A DNA stretch of 64,000 bases from Isoetes taiwanensis (Eukaryota > Streptophyta > Lycopodiopsida > Isoetales > Isoetaceae), in NCBI GenBank assembly GCA_021234155.1, contig JAJEKV010000129.1, positions 124,001 through 188,000 on the forward strand, in the 5' to 3' direction. Positions within the stretch are counted from its first letter, which is position 1; every line of letters starts with the position of its first letter. The position numbers and the translations under genes are program-made. The notes under the pieces were generated by a model. It made no database searches. It saw only the letters and a program-made list of their open reading frames with translations, and was not told where the DNA came from. Positions 24,642 to 38,400 of the stretch are shown here, piece by piece.

Positions 24642-26686
24642 CGAGGTCTCTGCGTTTAGCCCCCAGATAATGAAAAGTTCATTTTACGCCTGGTAGCGGC
24701 GTGTGAGACATAAGGCTAAATGGGCTAAACTTGATCGATTTGGATAATCTAAGGCTTGTAATTTCCACTAAAGTCGAGGTAGGCAGAGATTGACCCCTCC
24801 CTTTTGGTGATTTTGAACATTTTGCAGGCATAGTCTCACCGATTCGCCAGCAGAAAATGAAGATTCTCATTTTCTGTCCTTGCAGCGGCGTGGCGGAGAC
24901 CTCTCGTCAATTTTGCTCAAAACTCCAATTTGATCAAAACAAAACCAGAAATAGATATCTTAACCTAATTAACAAAGATGGGACACATTATTTTAAAATT
25001 CTTTAGTTTAACACAAATGTTCGTGGCAAAGTTCAAGAAGCGTTCTCCCCTTAATTAGCAAACAGCCAAGTGCATATCACGCCTCATGGCGTGGCCAGTA
25101 CTGCCCCAATACTGAGGAGCCGTTTAGATCCTTCATGCCTTCTTTTTGCACCTCTACTTTCACCCTCGTAGGCACAACAACATCCTAATGGTCACTCTCT
25201 CATGTCCGTGTTGTACTTGCATGACTACCGGACCAAGCGTTGGAGCGGTTACTGGGGGATCGCGTAACTCTGCGGAAGTGCAGGATTTCGCCTTGAAATA
25301 CGTACCAACTTCTTCTGTTGGGTAAAACTGCTCTGGTGCTCTGCAGGCTTGGGCCTATGGTGGCTGGCGACTTCGAGTCAGCTCATACTTAGGGTCAGTA
25401 AAGCAACCCCGATACGTTCTCACCCTGGCTGCGCAGAGTAATATCGTTGTAGCTCCCCACTTAAATCTTGCGTTATGCTCCTTGATCTCTTCGATGAACC
25501 TTGTGAGGGTCTCTACCATCTGCCTCCGTTGTGGCAGCCGGGGCTTTGCAAAAGCTCTATCCGCGTCGGGGAAGGGTGGTGGGGCTTAGCGGTGGCATCC
25601 CGGTGCGCTCATCGAGTACCACCGCTCCGTTACCTCCTCATGCGGCGGGGTTTGTGAGCACCGGTCGTTGAGGAACTGGTGCAAGTAAGAGTGATGCGGC
25701 GTAGAAGCTGAGAGTCGCAAATGCGCTGGCGACTCTGAGCCTGATGGCGAGGGCCTACCCTCGCTGCTAGCCTTCCGCGACTCATACGCCTGCTTTGTGC
25801 CTTTGGCCTTCCTCTTATTTCATTGCATTTGTGGATTTAGGTTTATCCTCAGTCTCTTTGTCCCCTCCCCTCTCGGCTGACTCTCTTTGTCTTCTCACTG
25901 CTTTTGATGAAGTCTGCCAAAGGTCTTCTTCTTGGCCAGAGGGTGGCAAGTTCTGCTCACTCCTCTCACCGACGCTGTGGGGCGGGCCCAAGCCCCATTT
26001 GTTGTTCGGCGGTCGGTGTCCTTCATCACGTTCCTCCTTTATATTTCTTCCTGCGATCTCTTCCGGATCTCTTTTATAATGTCAGGACTCTATGACTTCA
26101 GGTGCGGCGAAAAACTCCCAGAGTCAAGAGTCTACTTCCTCCTTTGGATAGCTGATTAAGCCTTCCGAAAAGAAGGCACGTTCGGTACCCTCGGAATGAG
26201 GCGAGGTCAGGAGGACTGCGGCTCCCCGGGGCCTGTGAGTCTGTTCGGTCAGGGCCATGTTACGACTGATTCGCCGTCGGAGCTATCTTAAGATCGCCAA
26301 GCAGAGCAATTTTCTGGAAGGGGCGGGAAATGGGAGAGGTCTAGATCTGGCTATAGAGGTGATTTTAGGTCAAACTCAACTACCTTTGAATTACGTTTTA
26401 GGGGCATATCTACAACACCTTAGCTAAGCATATGGTCTCTGCGTTATGACGAAAATGAAAAGCCCATTTTTCTGTCACGTGGCGGCGTGTGAGACAGATG
26501 AACCACTAATAAATTTAATACTTTTTTAAACATGTAACTTTTTGCTAATTCTACTATTTTAGCTCAATTGAAATTATCAAGTTACTTTTCTGTGATTTAT
26601 AACTTTTTGAGTGTGTTTGAAATTTGAATGTCTCCGCGTTTACTTGGCAAGAAAATGAGAATCTCATTTTACGTCAAAGCATGGCA
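24642..26686 (-). repeat. Four dispersed hairpin repeats in the gypsy leader
   Basis: Copies at 24642-24710, 24830-24902, 26434-26496 and 26630-26686 share GTCTCTGCGTTTA, then an inverted pair (AAAATGAG / CTCATTTT) and GCGGCGTGTGAGAC. They lie between the primer-binding site and the presumed gag start, i.e. in the transcript leader. Confidence 0.6.
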
Positions 26687-26884
26687 TTAATGAACTTCTT
26701 TTGAAGGTTGGCTCCTGAATTCTTGTCTTTTTTATATTTTCATTCATTTTAAGCTGTTACTAGCTTAGCAAAACTACAAAAATGAAAAAAGAAAATTTTC
26801 CCATTTTTGAGGTTTTGGATCCTATCAAGTTAGTACTAATGGGAATAATTGATTAACTTTGCTCTTAGTCTAAAAAAGAACATT

Positions 26885-26896
26885 GCTCACGATACC
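26885..26896 (-). other. tRNA-iMet primer-binding site
   Basis: The sense strand reads GGTATCGTGAGC just downstream of the 5' LTR. The usual plant initiator-methionine site is TGGTATCAGAGC, so this matches with a small indel. Confidence 0.65.
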
Positions 26897-26899
26897 CTT

Positions 26900-28370
26900 T
26901 GCAGCGTCCCCTATTTTCATTATCACGATTGCACTGCAGAGTATACAAACAGGATTCTTCCCCATACTGGCTCCATGTAGATCACGGGGGCCCTCCACGC
27001 TGACACTTTGCAAGCGGTGGCGGGTTCGGTGGGAAGGGTCATTTTGCGTCTCCTTGGAGGCCTTCTACCTAGGCTAGCGGAAAGCGTAAGCCTTAATAGG
27101 TATATAAAGAGCAAAAGAACATGGCAATGGGTAGTCCACTCCATCAGCCCTGTGCACACTTTTAGAGAGTAGGTTAATATTGGGACTGGCCTTTGGGATG
27201 CGAAGGGGCTATTCACGGGTTACATCCCGAGTCCGATGGGCATGAGTAGGGGATCACTCTCCCTCCCGAGAGATCTACATCTTGACTCAAAGCAAGGTGG
27301 CCCCAGAGACCCACTTTGCCCATGGCCCCGAACTTGATGGAAAGTCATAAACACCCCACTTCCGCGGGTGTGGGCCCATGCCTTGCCCACACTTCTGGTG
27401 GCAAGCCGAACCCTGGCACAATGATCCCCAGTGGGCACTTGCACACCCGGAGGAGATGGGTCCAAGAGTGAACAATCCTTCTTAGCGGGCGGCCCCTTCA
27501 CCCACAACCGAGGTGTGGTTCTTGTACAGTAGAATCTATATGGTGTGCTAGAGGTAACAAGGCATCTACTACCAGCTTTAGGTCTCTGCCCCCTTCCCAA
27601 TGCAAGGTTCATAGAGATACATCATGTATACATCCGCGGAAACTAAAAGAACAAAGATCTAATCTATATCATAGAGTTGGGATTCTTTGGATTAGGTGTC
27701 AGTATCTAAAAAGTCTAGAAGTGCTATATATAGGCGATTTAATAGGCTAAGCCCTCGATTCAATGACTAAAAGAGGTTTAAGCTATTAAATTACCTAAAT
27801 ACTGATCTTGATTACTATCCTCTGACTTTGAGTTAGAGCCATCTGGCTGAAATGCAGATCTAAAAACTAATCTGATTCTCAGGGGCCTTGATGGGAGGCG
27901 GTTTCTTGAGGCAACAAGCAGAGCTCTAAAGCCCCTAAGCGAAAAACTGATTAGGGTTTCCCTCCTAAATAGACATGGGGTTGGCTTCAGGAACGATTCA
28001 TCCCTTTTTGGCATGTGGGATAGTGGGGAATGAACCCCACTGCCTTCCCAATGGCTGGAGTGGCAAATGTGCCCACATGGAAAGTATTGCTTACATTAAT
28101 GTCGTATTGTTAAATGTGCACGTTAATTTGCTGGTACATGGCCAGCTGTGAGAGGAAATGTCACATGTGGGAAAATGTGCCCTAGATAAAATGTGCACGC
28201 ATGGTTAAAATGTGCACATTAATAAATGCACATTCTACACTTTAGGGGCCTACCCACTGGCTTCTACGTCGTGCATGTATGGAGTGAGAGGTGCGTGTAT
28301 ATGCAGCTACGTGGCGAGGCTGATGCGATATACGTCTGGGGCCGTATCTCTCTCTTGCTGGAAAATCACC
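26900..28370 (-). repeat. 5' LTR of the gypsy element (right copy)
   Basis: Starts TGCAGCGTCCCC on the plus strand, next to the primer-binding site, and aligns with 15429-17087. Its right end is less certain: the CA terminus of the other LTR is mutated here, near GGAAAATCACC. Confidence 0.75.
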
Positions 28371-29217
28371 TACGTTATATCAAAAGATATTTTGCAACTT
28401 TTAAAGCATCCAATGAGAGAGAAAAATGAATGAAAATTCAATGTAGCATGATCTAATGACTTGAGAAAATCACCTTTAAGGCTCTCATGGAATTCTTTAG
28501 AACAACACCTCTCTAGTGAGCTACGGTGAGTTACGTGAATAAACACAAAAACCTTGAGGCAGAGATGCTAGATCTTGAAAGGAGAATATGGATTATTAGG
28601 CCTCATTTCACAATATACTTGAGTAAAATGGGCTCTGAACTTTAAGCCCACTGGAATGAAACTCTGAGACTTTAAATCTTTCTTGCTTAAGTTATTACAT
28701 TATTTATGTGGCTTTGTCGCAGCTTCCCTTAACTTCTAGAAGATTCAGCCTAGTGACAACGGCCGATTTGCTTACCAGTACGTAAAAGTTCGACATACCC
28801 ATGCAAAGGATCAAATGCAGATAAATACATATATATAACATAGTTGCCTCCAAAATTTGTATTAAGGCTACCTTTATCTAGACCTGCGAGATAGGAGAAT
28901 GAAACTACATTACTTAGAAAAGAATCTCAAAAATGAAATTCATTTGAGACCAAAGGATCAATATATATAAGAGCGGTTAAAACAATCACCTTGATGGCTG
29001 ATACCCAGCAATGGAGGTAGAGCACTCAAGGTCCTCATGGGTGCAAGGTAGGACAAGATTAACGATATGCGTAAAAAGCCACCACTATGTGGAAGAAAAA
29101 TAAGGTCTCTGAGTAGTATATGTCGACAAGAGTTAGATGAATAAACACAAAGCGGTACGCTTTACACACACCTTAATGTTATGAAGAATGGTTTGTGGTG
29201 GTCACCTCATTTCTAAA
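28371..29217. other. Spacer between gypsy and CACTA elements
   Basis: No gene. Segments near 28460-28560 and 28980-29160 share ATCACCTT..GGCTCTCATGG-like and GAATAAACACAAA phrases, so an older duplicated sequence is present. Confidence 0.35.
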
Positions 29218-29759
29218 ACTACCACAAGAGAAAGGTACCTATAGTGTCTAGTGTAATGTCAACTTTTTGACTGTGAACACCGCAAAGAGCAATTGTGTAC
29301 AACTTGTCACTATACTTGTGGTGTTGTCACAAACAGCAGCATGCCACAATAGCGTCAAATGTTGTGTCAAGCAAGGCTTCAATTTATGACATAATATTTG
29401 ACGGAAATCGAATTTGGAACTATGGTAATTACGAAAATGGCGAACTTTTGGCGATATTTTAACAACATTGTAGTAAATAAAATAAAAGAGTGCATATAAG
29501 ACCACTATTACATCAACGTATAAAAGCTGGTGACAAAGCACGACAGCTATAATTCATCCACTGATAAAACCGATAATAAGAAAATTTGTGACGCGAATTT
29601 TGTATAAAAAAATGGCTAGTGTTGTGACCACATTGTGATAAATAAATAAGCTTATACCTGTACATAGCATCAACATCATAATATAGTGATATGAAGCTAT
29701 AATCCGCATCCTGATAAGACAACTAATAGAAATTTTGTGGTAGTTTGGTGTCGAAAACC

Positions 29760-32700
29760 TTATTTTGGGGACCTCTGTTGCCAAACAAATGTTGATTCGA
29801 ATGACATTCGAAAGTACCGAGGGTGAGCGCCCAGCGCCGGAGGCATACGAGGTGATCGATTCTGATGCGAGATGCGCCAAAGTGGCGGCCTCACGCGGTA
29901 GGCGGCGGAAGGAAGCGCGCGCCGCCCATATTCGAAGCGGGCGGCCCCAGCCCAGCAAGAAGACCCTTGAGGTGCTGAGTTGGCCGAGATTCCGCTGATA
30001 GACAAAGGGAGGCTGCGGAAGGTGATTGGGTAAAATGCAGAATTTTCAAGCGCCTCCAAATGCTGGCTGGCCGAATCACCGCTGTAACCCTCCGGCCGGC
30101 TCACGACCATCGCCACTTCTTAGCACCTTCCGGCCGCCGCGCCTGCTCAGAGTTGCTTCACCTTACGTTGCTTTCTGCGCATCACCGGTGCCTCTACCTT
30201 ACGCCCATCCACCTTACAACGCGCCCGCTGAATCCCCAAGCTAGCGCGCCCTGAGCCAATAGGAATTGTGCCTCGCGTAGTCTCACGGGGGTAGCCGGGA
30301 ATTCCATGGCGAAGGAGATAGTCTCAACTCATTGCTGGGAATATGGATCTGATCTTCCTTATATGGAAACATGGAGCATGCTGCGAGGACCGCGGGATAC
30401 TGAGCTTGCGGGATACCGGCTTCTCAATCTTCAATGATTGCCGCGGGGCGCCGGGGAGTTACTTCTCGGAAACTGACAACGCGGTTCGGTTTCCTTGTTC
30501 AAGACGGACTTCGCCGTTGTTACTTGTGGGTCGTGTGCAAAGCGTAGTAAGGACCCCTCTTTGTAAGCTGCTACTTTCCACATCGCGGCTGCTTCTATCA
30601 CCCACTCGGATGTGGATAGAAATTTGAGACCTATGTCATCTATATGATATTTGCTCTGGCCGGTATAACGTTAGGTGTATCGCATACTCCTTGGGGAGAC
30701 TTCAATGGCGCTTAGGGGTAGAACAACCCATGAATTTGATCCACATGGCCCGGTGATATATTAATTTGCGTCTATGAGAAGCGGCCTGAGACCTTCGGAT
30801 AACCGATCAGGTCACAGCTATGGTAGACAATTGCTTTTTACTCTGTGGTATCTTTTGACACAGTAATATGCAATGGGCGATGGCCGTCCACCTTAAAACA
30901 CACTTGTGGCGGGGAAACCGGGGGAGGATCTGTAGTGTAGTGGACTATGTCTTTGGTGCATGGCCGGGGATATGCATGTGATGAAGAGCACTTCAGTGGG
31001 AACAACTAATAGGGATGAAGAGATAAATTTCGAGACCACTTTACCACTTTTGCCCAAGTTGGCTTGGCGGGTTGCGATACTTGAACCCCCACCATTGCCA
31101 CAGCTCTCTCATGCCTCGGCTAACGATTGGATTATATGGTGTCAATGCTGAGAACATGCCGGATGCTATAGATGACTGTGAAATTTTGCAATATCCTACA
31201 TTTGATGCGGTTGGTGTACTTAGAGGGCTACGGCAGTGCTTTGGGATGGCACAGCAGCGGACCCTCAGGAACACAACCTTCCCACGTAATCAATGGTTTG
31301 ATCACGGGTGCAAAAGGAACCTGGCAACTCGCCCGAGAGTCCTGGGAACCACCTTTACACGCCCGCATGCGGGCGATGCAGCGTCTTTCTTAAAACTAAG
31401 AAGCGGTACATTCGCGGCTTATCAAAATGTTTTGCTCGGAGCGTCACCCGGACCTTATGCGAAGGGTTCTTGAAGCGATTTTACAGCCACGGGAACATCA
31501 CTCCCAGGCGGTGGGCAATACTTTGCAACGGTATACGACCCTCCCGAGGTGCACATGCGGCATTACCCCGCAAGAAGGCCCAGTGCGCACGGAAATCCTG
31601 AGATTGGGGCGTGGAGCAAGGCTACGGCGTCTTGCCAATGGGAAAGCCGGGACGCGGATGGCATCGCGGGCGAGGTAGCCTTAAAGTGGGCGTCCATAAT
31701 ACCACCACGTCGGCGGCCGCCTTGTTCAACAAGGCGTGCGGCAAAAGACTTCCCGTCTGCGATTGGACCAATAGCGGTTGTTGTTCCCATCACCATGTAA
31801 AGGCGGAGTGACCCGCACTGCCCAGCCAATCACAAACGATGCTGGCATTGATTCGGTGTTTACCGATGCTTCTTTGGGATTCTCGGCGGCGGTTAGCCGG
31901 AGGTAGGCGGGCCGAGATCTGGGCCCTCTGCAGGCGGGAGATTGAGACCAGGCCTCAACCACATTGACCACATCTTCCGCATTCGCGGGCTGGTTGAGAC
32001 AGCAGGAACGGTAGGGATCTATTGTTGCCGTGGATTTTTGCAGGCATTTTGACCCAGCGTGCCTGGAAAAACTATGGGCAAAGATTGCCAAATTTGAGTT
32101 CCGGTAGATTTGCGAATGGAGTTATGCGAGGGCTTTTATGTGAAGATGCTGGGGTGGGGTTGCGGCGACAAGCCAGCCATTTGGTGACGTGCTCCGGGGT
32201 TACTTGGGGATGCACCTCCCAACATTGTTTGGGCTTTACATTGATCAATTGGAGAAGGCTGGCTTGGCGATAATGCGATGACAGGGCTCCCCACCTTCTC
32301 TACGGATCATCAGCGGTTAATATATCGTTGATGTGGACACTCCTAACAGCGAGACGCGGCATCTACGGACGGCACATTTTGTGGCGGAAATATGCTTGGC
32401 GTCAGCAGCAGCTGGCCAAGACTGGGTGGTTTTCATATCATCTTCGGCAGTGGATCCCCCTCCTTCGTTGAGGGGCAGGAATATTGGAAGTAGCATCCAT
32501 ACAGCTCTTTGGGGGTGGGATTTAAGTCTACTATACCGCTAGGACACATCCATACGGCTTCTGAGGAATTCTGGTAGTTGGAAAGCACTATATGCAATGC
32601 AAAACAATAGTCATAGAAGCGGGGTTGTATGATTGGACCCATCGTCCTGTTCAAAGTCTTAGTGGAACTGTCCTTTTATCGCGGGGTTGAAGTATAGGTA

Positions 32701-33687
32701 GGTGGCCTCCTCGCTACTTGGAGGACGGCTTGCTTGGAGGCAGTGCGGCAGCTGGCAGTAGGCAAGGGGTAGTCAGTCATATCAAATTCTGACTTCAATT
32801 CTTCCGGAGGCCTTGATAAGCCACATTGTCTCTATTTTCGAAGGTGGTCAACATGGGGCCATTCTTCAAATGCTCCCAAAACTTAAGCTTATATCATGGC
32901 TATGGTAAAAAAGTGGCTTGGAAGGAAGCTCAATGGATGGCCTAGATGGGAATGCTCGGGAGAACCTGAGAATTACATATATTTTCGAAAAAGCAGAAGC
33001 GGATAGCCATGGCGAGCTCTTGGCGGCTTGTTCATCCAGCAAGCTTTGGAAGTACCGGCGCCCGCCGAACGGTCGAGCGGCTACGGCGCCACATAAATCC
33101 CACGTGGGCGAGCCACAATGCTACTGCGCTACTTGCCCATGAAAAGGCGACTCATTGCCTCGGTCGCCCGCAGGGGCATCGCTGTCTTTACGTTGAAACC
33201 CGAGCCCAGTCGTTGGTGATGGCGACCCACCGCGTGGGGCGAATCTATCAATCTTTATAAATACAGTCGTGAGATGGAAATCTCATACTGCTTAAGTTAC
33301 TTCGACATATGATCAAATCGGGGCGTACTATCTTTGGAGTTGGTCGGGCACGGCGTAGCTACATGTGACGGTGAGCCGCGGCATCCATACGGGGTTTAGG
33401 ATCATGCCTTGAGGAATTCATGGCATGCGGTCAGCTTCTTCAGCTATGTGTCTAGAACGCGACATGTACATACATTTATTTCACGATGATGTATACTTTA
33501 CAATACCGGTTTGGCGACATTAACTTATTCTTGCCTTGCGGTTTTTCCTGAAAGCCATAGCCGAGGTTTTCGGGAATGATAATAAGTTTCTTCTTAGCAT
33601 ACAGTCCCATATAGGTAGGTGGTCTCGATGGGCGATAAAACTATTCTTTATTCTTATTCTTATTCTTATTCTTATTATTTGTGACTA
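29760..33687 (+). mobile_element. GC-rich LINE inserted in the CACTA, (TTATTC)n tail
   Basis: Non-LTR element with recognisable parts in order. GDFN of an apurinic-type endonuclease is at 30694-30705. QWFDHGCK (31291-31314) is the linker signature before reverse transcriptase. LFGLYIDQLEK (32225-32257) corresponds to the QGCPLSPxLFxLYIxxLE block of reverse transcriptase. The C-terminal zinc region is at 33009-33260, and the 3' end GTCCCATATAGGTAGGTGG at about 33603 leads to a (TTATTC)n tail. It is much more GC-rich than the CACTA around it. CACTA subterminal motifs occur on both sides (29619-29650 and 33686-33720). Frames are heavily broken. Confidence 0.7.
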
Positions 33688-34763
33688 CATTGCCAGTAGA
33701 TAAATAAACAATTGATAGCAACTTAATTTCCTTGAGTTTTTTGTGTCTGGGTAATAGCTAATTTAAAGGACGATTTATGCATTGTATCTTGTGTCAAAAG
33801 GATAAACATCTAAGAATTTTTTTTGCTTGAATAACAAATATTCCGATTTCTGGAAATTAGATAACAAAAAGTCAAAGTAATAAAGTTTCATTGATCAACA
33901 ATGAATTTCCAACATAATAAAATGCCCATAAAAATGAGTTGAGGCAAGGGTATTAAATATTAATGTCAACAAAAATAATCAATATCGCCAATTCAATGTT
34001 TCTATTTTTTGGTTCATCTCCATGATCCTCTTTCTTTGCATTGCCTTCTATGACCTTCATTGTCTTCTTTTTGTTGTTATCCCTGTTGATTATATTTTGT
34101 AAAGCATATTGTTAGAAATTTCATAACTATATATCATATTCATCTTACCTCAAAAGAATCATCCACATAACATATAGTCTAAAATGTAAAAAAAAACACA
34201 AGTGTAAGAACAATGTATGAATACGACGTTGAAAATGACAAATGTGCCAAACATACCTTTACATTCAATGGTTCTTTACCTTTCTTTGATTTTGTCTTAA
34301 ATACTACAATCAGGGCTTGGTCCCTTGATATAATCGATAGCCTTTGTGATAAGGTAGAAAACAAAATATAAATTATATGAAATGTATAGAAACGACCATT
34401 GAGCAAACTTCCACCCTTCCTAGCACAAAACCCTTTAGAAACCATTATCTCAGTATCCACCTTTTTTTTTCTAATATTTCTTTCAAGCATGTCATAGGTA
34501 GGCATAGAGCCCCAATCTCAAACCACGTACCACAAATAGAGTAGATTGAAACACAAGGCCAAAAAAGGAAAAATTCAAGACAAAAGCATTAGAGAGAAAG
34601 AACAACTTCTACTTACAAATTTAGACATTATCCCTCCGGAACCTTGTTAGACAAAAAAATAGCAAAAGACGGCCTCTTCCATATATGGACATGAATGAGA
34701 GAGGACATGCTTTCTTGTTATCTGTTCACTTGAATGCAGAGGAAATTATTCTTAAAATCTAGA

Positions 34764-34770
<7 letters not shown>
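33688..34770. other. CACTA interior, noncoding
   Basis: AT-rich, with no recognisable coding motif. It begins with a TTTGTGACTACATTG subterminal-type repeat and ends at a (TA)n run (34768-34806) next to the LINE poly-T. Confidence 0.45.
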
Positions 34771-34824
<54 letters not shown>

Positions 34825-35479
34825 TTGAGGTTAAGGCAGATTTGATATTACATGCAAAAAGGTTACATGAATATTTACAGCAATTGCAAAGGAAAAAACA
34901 AACCTTTGCAATGCTTACTCATCCCAAGGAGGGATTTTAAAAAGAGCAAAGACTAGATGATCAAAATAAATAAGTCACTAATCAAAGAAAATATCAAGTG
35001 AAATAAATAGTTTGAAAATAGTGATAAAAACCCGGTTCACTATTCATAGCCCAAATCAAACTCCAAAGGATCGAATCGACAATGTGGAATACTTGTCTCA
35101 AGCTCATCGGATCCGGAGGAGTGTGGACCATGAACCTGCAAAGATGATTTCGAGAGGTGACATCAAGTGCTCCTCCCATTTTGCAAAGAAAGTAGATCTT
35201 CGTGATCATTCCACCACCAAAGATCTTCATATTCCGGAATAACCCCTAATGCTATCTCAGGCCTGGATGTCTTTGTTTCAGGTGAATCATCTTGGCTTTG
35301 ATCTCCCCTCTTGTCCACTGCACATAGGTCGGCTTCGGATCATATCTTCCACGGGACGGGGGAATAACCATGTCATAGTGCTCAGTCACAAAATCACAAT
35401 GTGAATATCAAAGATCGAGAGAGTTAATTTAAAAAAACATAGAAACCATGATAATTCCCAAGAGAATCCCAATTTCGGC

Positions 35480-38400
35480 TCATATCTTTGAGCCCCCATC
35501 TTCTATGAGCAATAGCGGTTTTGACCAGCAAGGATTTGGAAAGTGCTTTAATCCAATTGAGGTTAAAAGCTTTTTTGATCGTGGAAGGATTTTGGTGCTT
35601 CGAGGATGGACCAAAGGGCCGTGGTTCTCGTGAGTGCCACAAAAAGCACTTGGGAAATTCAAAATTTCAAAAAGAATTCTCGGAAGAGAAACCGAGGAGT
35701 GGCCATGCAAAGGTTTCTTGCCCAAGTCCAAAAGGGTAAAAGACGAGACATTGAAAGGTATGCAAGTTAGACTGAAGTTGGAAGTTGTGACCCAAAGGGC
35801 AATCACCGGAGTAGGTAGCCTTATACCTTGCTATTCATTCATTTGTGGACGGACTTCTGGTTCAAGAAAGAGCCATCTCGAAAAGGAGGATCTTTTTGCA
35901 CAATAGGCCCGCCAACCATCGATTAGGATCACTTTGATCGCCTGAGCTGAGTGCGACCCCATTTTGTAGTGACCTTGAGGGTCGGAAGGTTGAATGATCA
36001 ATTTGTAAATTTCGGAGACACCGTAGTTTTTCTTTCCCCTCACAACTCCAAGAGATAGAAGCTAATGAGTCTTCCCAATTACTTCGAGGAACGGGAGATG
36101 ATAGAAAATCTTTTTGTTTACCCTGTGTCACCGATTTTAGTCACCATATCCCGCCAAGTGAGCAGATTACCATTGCATCCGAGGTCAAGAATGGATTTAA
36201 ACCCGTATTACTCCATTCTTTGTATTTTCTTGGGTGTTTGAGAGCCAAACACCCAACTTCAAAGAGGGCAATAGATTGTGATGCCAAAAGAAATGGAATT
36301 TGAACTTACCTTTTGAAGGTCATCCGCATGGAAACGATTGAGAAACTTCATTCCATGCATCCAAAAGTCGCCTCATGATAGGAGATGTGTGAGGGTCCTA
36401 TTTGTAAAGGCGATAAAAAGTGAACTGGGAGCCGATGTTGGATAGAATTGCTACCCACAGGTTTGGTTTTATCGCATCCAAGACTGATAAAGACCATAGC
36501 GAGGGAATCATAGGAAGAAGTAAGAGCACGCCAGATCGTTTTCGCGGCAAAGAAGGGCGAGCTTGTTTAAAAGATCTTTGCATCAAAGGCCACAGAATCT
36601 TTTGGAGTAATAAGATTACGCCATGCAATTTTATAATCACCTTGCCAAATGAATTTCCGGATAGCACCGATTTCCCCATAAGTTGCCTTATCTCGCCACA
36701 ATTGCGCGAAAATAATAGATGTGTGTCTGCCGCAATATTAATCAATTGGCAATTTCCACCCTTCCCGCCAGAGAAAGTGACGCAGGTACATCATGAATTT
36801 CCTTTTGATCCTGTTTGTGATGGGAGACCAAGAGCATGAAGACTCCATCGAGGAGCAAGTGGGAGACCCAACGGTTTGGTAGCCATACCTTTTCCAATTG
36901 CAATGTCGGCAATTTTATTTTCGATGGAATCGAGGAAGAATGGTACATTTGGCTCTATTCAACAAAGACCGGCCTTACCAAAGATCTCCATGGCGGTAGG
37001 AAAGCAAAGATGCTTTTCCCATCATCTTCTAAAAAGATAAACGTATCATCGGCATATTGCATCAAAGATAAGTGCATAACCGTTGGGGCATCCGGAGGCC
37101 TTTGATTTGCCCATTCTGGCTGAAGTTTGATTGTAACCTTGGTCACCATCTCAAGAATAATTAGGAAGAGGTAAGGGGCCAAAGGGCTTTTTTGCCTTAC
37201 CCCTTTTACAAGGGAAAAAGGGAGATGGGTGACCATTAATGAGGACCGCACTGCATCCTTATTAAAAAGCAAGAACCAAATCAATTACCTGCGGGAGAAA
37301 CCCAAAGATTCCATAGCTTTACCAAGGAAATCCCAGTTTATAGTGTCAAAGCCCTTTTGAAATCAAGCTTCAAGAGCATGCAATTACGTTTTAGAAAGAT
37401 TATTCCAATGTAAACCCTTCATAGGCCCCAATAAAGTTATCAAGAATGCTTCTACCGGGTAAAAAGGCGGGTTTGCAAGGGGGTGATGAGGGCTTCTAGA
37501 ATAGGCTTGACCCTATTTGCCAAGATTTTGCTAGGATTTTATAAATAGTGTTGGTCAAGGAGATTGGCCTCAATCGAAAAAAGGCCATAGGCTGATCTAC
37601 TTTAGGGACTAAAGCAATTAGGGCCAAGCATTTCTTTGCAGGATGCAAACTTTCTACCGCCTGCCAAGCCCCTTGGACAAAAGTTGTGATATCATCCTGC
37701 ATCACCTCCCAAAATTCCTTAAAAAATTCAGGGGGAAAGCCATCAGGACCAGGGCTTTTCCCAGAGGCCATGGAATTCAGGGTGAGGAGAATTTCCTGCT
37801 TTTGTGGAATAGCTACAAGAGCCTCATTATTGACTGGAGGAGAATCAGAGTTAGAATCAATCATGCTAAAGAATTGGTCAATATCATTTGTGAGGTTGGC
37901 AATTTATCAAACAGCTCCTGATATCTTTGAGTAAAGAAATTCTGGATTTCCTGCTGGCCTTGGATAAAACCACCCTGCTCATCTTGCACTGAGATAATGC
38001 CATTATTAATGATCCGACTTTTAGCAGCCCTAAAGAAGAAAGAGGAACTGCTTTTGTCCATAAAGTTGACATATTGACACTTACTTCTAATAGCCAATGA
38101 TTGAGCTTCCATTTCCTCCACATGTTTGACCTTAATTTCCAGCTGGCTCTCCAATTCCTGCAAGGGCTGATTGTCTTTATCAAGAAACAGGGATTCTCTT
38201 ACCTTTTTTATTTCAGCATAAATTTCATTTTTCTGTTTCCTCTTCTTTTCTGCCCAATCCTTGCCCCATTTTTTAATCCAACCCTTGAGGGTTTTTAGCT
38301 TCTGCACAAACCCAATCATGGATCTACTATTTCCAATCTTGGGGAGAGAAAGATAATAATTTTTTAATTGAGAACAAAAGTCATTGACCTGCAGAAGTTG

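Larger units (their letters stand above)
15429..28370 (-). mobile_element. Old Ty3/gypsy LTR retrotransposon, nearly full length
   Basis: A 12.9 kb element on the minus strand. Two related long terminal repeats (15429-17087 and 26900-28370) enclose a 9.8 kb interior. Next to the right LTR is a primer-binding site for initiator tRNA-Met; next to the left LTR is a polypurine tract followed by TGTGACG, a common start of plant gypsy LTRs. Between them, right to left, come a repeat-rich leader, a gag-sized region, protease, reverse transcriptase, RNase H connection and integrase, the Ty3/gypsy order. The LTRs differ by many substitutions and indels, and pol is full of frameshifts, so it is old and not autonomous. 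No clear target duplication remains. Confidence 0.88.

Noticed and set aside
34768-34827. (TA)n plus T run as a regulatory or origin sequence
   Set aside because: It is the poly-A tail of the minus-strand LINE joined to an AT microsatellite at the insertion site.
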